64,000 nt of DNA from DAOTWC01 sp048499435. Lineage in GTDB: Bacteria; Chloroflexota; Anaerolineae; Aggregatilineales; Phototrophicaceae. Below the pieces are notes generated by a model, which worked only from the letters and a program-made list of their open reading frames with translations, ran no database searches and was not told the origin of the DNA. Positions 61,601 to 64,000 of the stretch are shown in pieces (position 1 is the first letter of the stretch; every line of letters begins with the position of its first letter). The stretch lies in contig JASNZW010000003.1 in the NCBI GenBank assembly GCA_048499435.1, positions 1 to 64,000 on the forward strand, read 5' to 3'. Position numbers and translations under genes: made by a program.

Positions 61601-63996
61601 CCGCCGAAGCCATCGCTGAGAGCGCCGCCGGGCAGCGCCGGGCGGACATAATTGGGCTGGCCCAGCACTGGCAGGCCGGCGCCGTAAGTCTGATCGAAGC
61701 CGTCGCCGGCGCGGTCGATCGCGTGGCTTTGCAGGTACGCCTGGAGCGCGTTGGCCGCGCCGACGCCGCTGTCGAAGGCGGCCATGTCAGCGTTGGGGTT
61801 GGCGATGAGCAGGGCGGCCATGCCGGCGATGTGGGCGGCGGCGGCGGATGTGCCGTTAAAGCCGTTTGGCGGCGTCGGCTCTACGCCGTTGCCGTCTGTG
61901 TCGGCGCAGCCGTTGAGGCCGCCGCCGGGGTCGGATGACGAATCGCCGTAAACGGCGATATGCGACAGGCCGACTACGTCGGGTTTGAACACATTGGCCG
62001 GGCCAGCGCCGCTGTTACCGCCCGCTGCATAGAGCGGCCCGCGCGAGCTGCTGGGCATAATGGGGTATGGAACGTTCTGGCCTTCGGTCGCGCGCCCAGG
62101 CAGCGCCGAGCAGACCGCGCCCGCCGTGAGCGCAGAGGTCGAGTCGCCGGGGCGGCCCAGCGTGCGGGTGGTATTGGCGCTGACGCCGGCCGGGTAGCCG
62201 GTGATCGTGCCGCTGGTCTGGAATTGCAGATAGTCGCTGGCGGAGTCGCCGCCAAGACGCGTGATAGTAGCGGTGAAAACGGTTGGGGCGGTATATGAGG
62301 CAGGGATAACAACCTGGATGCCAGGGTTAGCGGTCAGCGGCGACCGGCTGACGGCGGGCAGCGTGGCCGCGCCGGCTGTCAGCTCTAACTGAAAATTTTC
62401 GCGCACAGCGCCGCCGTTCGGGGCGCTGTCCCAGTCGTTCCAGCTCAGCGAAACGGTGTCACCGGCCTGCGCCTCAACGGTGAATGTCATGGGCGCGCCG
62501 GCCCAGTCAAAGCTGGCGTAGCGGTTCAGGTTGTTGTTGCCGGCGCTGACGATCACCAGCACGCCCGCGTCGCGCGCGGCGCGGATGGCGTCATAAGGCG
62601 TGGTGGGCGCGGCGGGGTTATAGATGGCGTTGCCGTCTGTGCCGTCGCCGGGGCCGGCGCTCACACCCAGGTCGAGCGTAATCAGGATGATGCGATAGTT
62701 CGCGGCGCGCGCGCTGTTAATGGCTGTGGTAAGCGCCGCGTAGGACGTGGCGGGGAAGGTCGCCACGCGGCTGGCCGGGGCGATGTCGCAGATGGTTTCG
62801 ACCACGCGCGCGCCGTGGCTGATGGACACTCCAACTGTGGCCGCGCTGATCAGACAGGAACGCTCAGCGGTCGGCAGCAGATTCAGGCCGGCGAAGTTGG
62901 TGTCGATAACGGCGATCGGCACGCTGGCCCCGGTGACCGCAGCCCAGGCCGCCGCGCCGTTGATAACCGGCGGCGTGTGCCAGTCGTTAACGCCTATGAT
63001 GTCCACGCTGTGCGGCACAACCGTGCCCGCGCCGGTAACCGGGTTGGGCGCGCCGGGGACGCTGGCTGCGCTGGACGTTGACACAGCGCGCTGCGGCAGC
63101 GCGATCGCCGCCACCTGTTCGGTGCGGATGAGCGCCTGAATCGCCGGCAGCGGCACGCGGGCGCTGACCGAGTTGTCGCCAATGAAGTCCACCAGGCCGC
63201 CGACCTGCTCAACAAGGGCGGCAAGCGCCGTCACATCCAGGTCCGGCGCGGCGTAAACGACGACCTCAACGCGCAGGGCGTCATCGAGGGCCGGCATTCC
63301 GTGATCCTCAGCCAGCGCGAGCGCGGCCTCGACCTCGCCGCGCAGGTACAGGTCCAGCACGGCGTAGATCACGCTGTGCAGCCTGGCAGCGTCGGCTTCG
63401 GCCAGGCCGAGCGGCGCGGGCGTGGCCGTCGGCAGCAGGTCAGCCGGCGTCAGGTCGTAAATGGCGATATCGTCCAGCAGCGCCGCGGCGCTGCCGCCCG
63501 CGCTGAACGCGATCTGGCCGCTGGCAAAGGGCGCTTCGTCGCTGAACGTCAGCGCTGCGGCGCCGTCCAGCAGCACGCTCAGCGCGCCGCCGCTGGCGTT
63601 CAGGGCCAGGGTGTGCCATGTGTTCGGCGCGAAGCTGGCTGGCGCGGCGGCGGCCAGCGTCTGCGCGCCGTCGGCGGCGCGGTACAGCGCAACCTGTTCG
63701 GCTGTCAGCGCCAGCGTGTAGCTGCCGGCGTCGGCGCTGCGGAAGATGAACTGCAGGCTGCTGCCGGCATCGGCCAGGCTAAAGCGCGCCTCAAAGTCGA
63801 AGTCCGCCAGGTGGACCAGCGCCGCCGGGGCCAGCGTGCCGCCGGGGTTGAGCAGCAGCGCGTGGCTGCCGGCGCCGGTTTCGACGACGCTCGTCTCTTC
63901 GCTGGCGGCCCAGCCAACCAGCTCGCCTTCAAAATCGGCGGCGAGAACGGGCGTCCGCGCCGCTGGTTCGTCGGTGCTTTCCGGCTCAGCGGTCAT
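52654..63996 (-). CDS. Giant secreted subtilase / beta-helix / beta-sandwich repeat protein (N-terminus beyond window)
   Basis: At least 3780 residues; the frame stays open at the right edge (the ATG at 63996 follows an in-frame Glu codon), so the signal peptide is outside. Order, numbered from that Met: acidic linker; LamG-like domain (about 15-190); subtilase S8 with Asp365 (VIDTNF), His394 (SHGARV), Asn487 (SAGNNN) and Ser717 (GTSAAAAH), the His-Ser spacing enlarged by a beta-sandwich insert; right-handed beta-helix (about 820-1250); two Ig-like segments; then from 1551 about 14 beta-sandwich repeats of around 160 residues to the end (VDAIQVMP). No sorting signal or anchor is seen at the C-terminus. 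Acts outside the cell, probably degrading or adhering to extracellular material. Confidence 0.9.
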   Translation of the reverse strand: MTAEPESTDEPAARTPVLAADFEGELVGWAASEETSVVETGAGSHALLLNPGGTLAPAALVHLADFDFEARFSLADAGSSLQFIFRSADAGSYTLALTAEQVALYRAADGAQTLAAAAPASFAPNTWHTLALNASGGALSVLLDGAAALTFSDEAPFASGQIAFSAGGSAAALLDDIAIYDLTPADLLPTATPAPLGLAEADAARLHSVIYAVLDLYLRGEVEAALALAEDHGMPALDDALRVEVVVYAAPDLDVTALAALVEQVGGLVDFIGDNSVSARVPLPAIQALIRTEQVAAIALPQRAVSTSSAASVPGAPNPVTGAGTVVPHSVDIIGVNDWHTPPVINGAAAWAAVTGASVPIAVIDTNFAGLNLLPTAERSCLISAATVGVSISHGARVVETICDIAPASRVATFPATSYAALTTAINSARAANYRIILITLDLGVSAGPGDGTDGNAIYNPAAPTTPYDAIRAARDAGVLVIVSAGNNNLNRYASFDWAGAPMTFTVEAQAGDTVSLSWNDWDSAPNGGAVRENFQLELTAGAATLPAVSRSPLTANPGIQVVIPASYTAPTVFTATITRLGGDSASDYLQFQTSGTITGYPAGVSANTTRTLGRPGDSTSALTAGAVCSALPGRATEGQNVPYPIMPSSSRGPLYAAGGNSGAGPANVFKPDVVGLSHIAVYGDSSSDPGGGLNGCADTDGNGVEPTPPNGFNGTSAAAAHIAGMAALLIANPNADMAAFDSGVGAANALQAYLQSHAIDRAGDGFDQTYGAGLPVLGQPNYVRPALPGGALSDGFGGRTLYVSSQTGSMTPAPDNFNQPYLFPQHAINAALPGDRVVLLPGEYITPIVLNNRTNIQLVSYSSLMAGAGASTIITNNGYGGIAGVVLTGDVTDTTVSGFQFRGTRPRGGTVGWEFPAARAVAFTSATGGAVRNSAFMYYLDAALETDGSANSTVAGSLFESNGSSSSTISAVKLTDSSGVVLENNTFRANVTRLDATDTRIYGVITFENSGGTIARSLFTGNAGEGLVRVMNTNLAQGTVNMFSNMLLNNLTKGPLVHLDPGPGFRFTHNTVVGHVLDAAYRTNNFLGLLERSAPGSAPTGINQWDIHNNIFLNNNFPNLVDDPTMDSSCQASNPDGSANGAVNSGATNNWIYTTGTGGDCGPALAASGNNNVLTVNPAPGYPAADPNTSKFAGPRLGLSTNDPLYYQLLQPTVANPNPGVDGGSGSVLTSSLDLRGRARVVNGVPDIGAYELILLSVTPIASEARQEDTFNQPGDVQPAGAVNGAFLIDPRARDGRAGGVEGGFEPYTFNIVSPLPENYSTDTADFCGGQGLKVSQNPATPLDLKQYIYYCPPKHFYTVSAAPVIIAYEARDTSGAVVQSTITVNIAPTQDTRLTQPAGGAPWASYRLITDPETDFRLRLRPYVQFNNFSFSEAGSDVGTPSRGSQADYPFTYGSIAVWPANDSTAGREITFEPGYNPNLLGADPAAYIQSRITAAGPDGVITLTPAANERGFLVFEYQTTDSFAGAGGPGTVTSQVRLEVVGSIPDRGLHDDTSFAFSYGNQNPAASGSWTTAVSEPNINNTLHDTTALNDTATFNFVGEGFTLYMQAHPAGGFWDLRVDGSELTWDPPLPTGERQGRVLTNGVQTEGFTCSTRAIFLRDWTLARDRLTNYGIAPYTVSCRDLRDGEAHTVEIINRQAFRWLRVDAFSILFKSDPLLPGMHDVNVPAVRQLFTGSWQQLTDARASSSIAMYTTTAAANDLEFSFRGTGFSIGTTLEGAYDYVTRTFKGAVYDICVRASASAADAWVCQEYRNGDGAVYLPTFGAFRPFYGFDASPNAIHEARLIIKEIPTGARLVIDSITVFDQQPTAALPIGVTENDVIGPIIFGNGRDDSWTFNTVDARASNRSLHTVAWGVINAGPFISFQLPPTADRFEWARVAIPTIDTQQALICVDRASGGPAGTQGDYCVLRDLRTAPNPLVIRESDFPTDWVAAGPHTVEIFSLVNNSFNFDKVTVFDSSLPLAPGYYEEFSLEPSGPTSAYRYNGTWTNLKWPLAGYASGLAAKQTTEADASVIFEMNGTGFAASFTTDYLAGSAEICWLAGLDHTVETVRTTGTCRTYNNYLPYTLYKTPRTVVGLSAAPANFTVVISNRPNSPAQTTMKFDAVEIFNHTLPALLLDQPGQRYETSFTQFTANASAVPFYYFGTGWSSVEGPRVAYSGMNYDLNLYRPGAGFAFRTSGVDLIRIVRPAVVGWATLEICASGVDFDPVTAGQNCLQVLGQQNPVIVRLPDTAEHIITVTTATSSVLILDAVDVYNTNSPLPVGQYEDENPLLQFNSSWSPLAHGLYTAARGMRTTTDNADMLFYMNGAYVEIGTFLSAYNQLDICVKDGQFDRADYAANPGSWACETWPAANTISYARQLYGRAFPSMGVRSVLVRHKAFNPPYASAVIDYVNIYNSLDPLVEGTYEETHPKLRAGLMLANNTPQGSVPAWTAATPDWATLPSPAFSGGSLVQTSTPGDYLVFDFTGTGFEVGSTTDIYGSEVEICYAAGTISASFGGTTFDPALFDAASPYCFRYQHETAAPNYTTARTVNALTAGSYTVRVRHLDENGSVVYPTLPARTWNVPRLRVDYVSVYNTPLPPAVASGSFNDSATSGGSPYLQVSPANRWRQITDWRALTYANQSFTGIVDNPGAVTNRYVGPVATLRVSVTDPGATVILDTGNPSVLNSDQLLVCVDQVSGDGTISADNGTCRTLTTMRTLRYQTLQIGHSGPSADYRLTFRTLTPGFFNIAAFQVVPGGALSAGTYEEFLFAGTGVKSYNSPAFSLFTVTNDANSEDWKTITLAPYTGGRAFSTEFRKDTPPPASPATPNTGGSLSFSFTGTGISVGTLLDRWGSEMRICYQRSSWSAEVCETFQNEYAGVSYYTSRTIAGLEYGTYTVRIENRDDGESVVVPTLPRNTQIFPARLVIDYIQVIDAGAALPPLVPPGVYNDTAVASDSRPYLQTAPANRWNTFSGAVAYAYSGQSYTAVVNDLRQYSPLYGGPTAALHVAVPAVGNTTITLNTGYQSAANSRELQACYRRTDAPDTQFTCEPVTPGMWTSRQQTVTLTNGVNVPAAGSYLVVFRTLTPGLFLIDGFEVRTVNTTVLDAGLYENTQMSTNPGAPLQLTGTWTTVNNPVYSGGSVGQTELPSAQTTGGGSLEFTFNGTGFALGTIVDIFGSEMRICYAPDSSFDGTWDGAGEFCYDYQNESAAPNYYTLRTVAGLAPGVYRAYIANLNDGRSELTKHIPGFARYAVYPARLRVDYVQVFNTALPPVVPPGSYNDDAAGSAPYLQFTPTNRWARITGLPAAAYFNQSYRGISDPLGRISNIYPGSALIMQVQVPAQSAGGLTTIVLDTGNPTYANSAQLLACAYDAATGARDKCEVITTAQSSRFQVFSLTNSGGAPVNRTVTFSTLTTGFFNVAGFQVIAGRTLSEGMYDDYLFNAASGALIQQTGVWQQGLAIPLSKHPWAVGGSQQRTQDPNAALTFEFEGTGFTISTMQWVYGLDYQVCYEQWTGSAWGAPVCQDGSNDSPAPLHFQYGRSYYGLPYGRYRVELKLKPAAQQADGAISAWEWLYVDAIGVMGDVTTVDDGAGGRAPNTPLLPGMYDDASLLTSAAAHFGPADTWSAPPYVYYGPPYGPWNKTERFTIRAGSTLSLYIRGNGLTLYQQFNYTNSNNVRVCLAENGSELLCSNFSQYGPYKYFSPIAFYGLGQNQNHHLILENRAPGLRFNVDAIQVMP
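53569..56601 (-). repeat. Three tandem two-domain (A-B) repeats in the giant protein
   Basis: A-type domains start GTYEETHPK (residue 2466), GTYEEFLFA (2806) and GLYENTQMS (3151) and contain a FxGTGF segment and GSEM/VxICY. B-type domains start GSFNDSATS (2648), GVYNDTAVA (2989) and GSYNDDAAG (3320) and contain YLQ-x-x-P-x-NRW. The A-B unit therefore recurs every 330-345 residues, indicating stepwise duplication of a pair rather than of single domains. Confidence 0.8.
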
Positions 63997-64000
63997 TTCC

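Overview
The window reads as chromosomal DNA of a high-GC bacterium, most likely a member of the Chloroflexota (Anaerolineae-like). This is an inference from the lipobox followed by a long Thr/Glu/Pro/Ala linker on a solute-binding protein, a multi-thousand-residue secreted subtilase/beta-helix protein, a membrane-anchored MurF-like ligase, and the overall gene style. No rRNA or tRNA gene was seen, so the assignment rests on gene character only.

Layout. 1-1145: C-terminal part of a large serine recombinase, the right end of an integrated element. 1130-2199: comM, cut at its NPCP codons by that element. 2327-7251 (minus): surface-polysaccharide genes (two GT4 glycosyltransferases, a Wzx-type flippase) and a fructosamine-kinase-like gene. 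7418-8804 (plus): rpmF with a strong promoter and terminator, then fabD. 8881-9006: a small inverted-repeat element. 9110-15447 (plus): a complete branched-chain-amino-acid-type ABC importer (J-H-M-G-F). 15545-16870 (minus): a PLP aminotransferase behind a possible attenuator leader. 17103-30543 (minus): a second liv-type importer joined to a run of acyl-thioester genes (MaoC hydratase, two acyl-CoA synthetases, three KAS III-like proteins, two alpha/beta-type or methyltransferase accessories). 30761-33877 (plus): GH1 glycosidase, UroD-family methyltransferase and corrinoid protein. 33887-37620 (minus): Fe-ADH, flavin-binding PNPOx-like protein and glmS. 37700-37907 (minus): a glmS self-cleaving ribozyme in the glmS leader. 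37946-49246 (minus): plsC, rluB, a membrane GT2, ddl, AKR, M20 hydrolase, class C26 hydrolase, MurF-like, alpha/beta hydrolase and a MurA-like protein. 49423-50703 (plus): DinB-like, Roadblock-like and a 59-residue C2H2 zinc-finger protein. 50689-52520 (minus): pseudouridine catabolism pair (PfkB kinase, PsuG). 52654-63996 (minus): a giant secreted subtilase/beta-helix/beta-sandwich repeat protein whose N-terminus lies beyond the window.

How the parts fit. The second liv importer and the CoA ligases look like an uptake-and-activation route for a carboxylic acid, with three unusual KAS III homologues that keep the cysteine but lose the canonical His and Asn. The glmS ribozyme links amino-sugar supply to GlcN6P sensing, and lies just upstream of cell-envelope genes. 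The comM break and the recombinase end together define one attachment junction. The strongest non-routine signals are the glmS ribozyme, the comM integration junction, the KAS III/liv operon, the divergent MurA, the aminotransferase leader and the repeat architecture of the giant protein.
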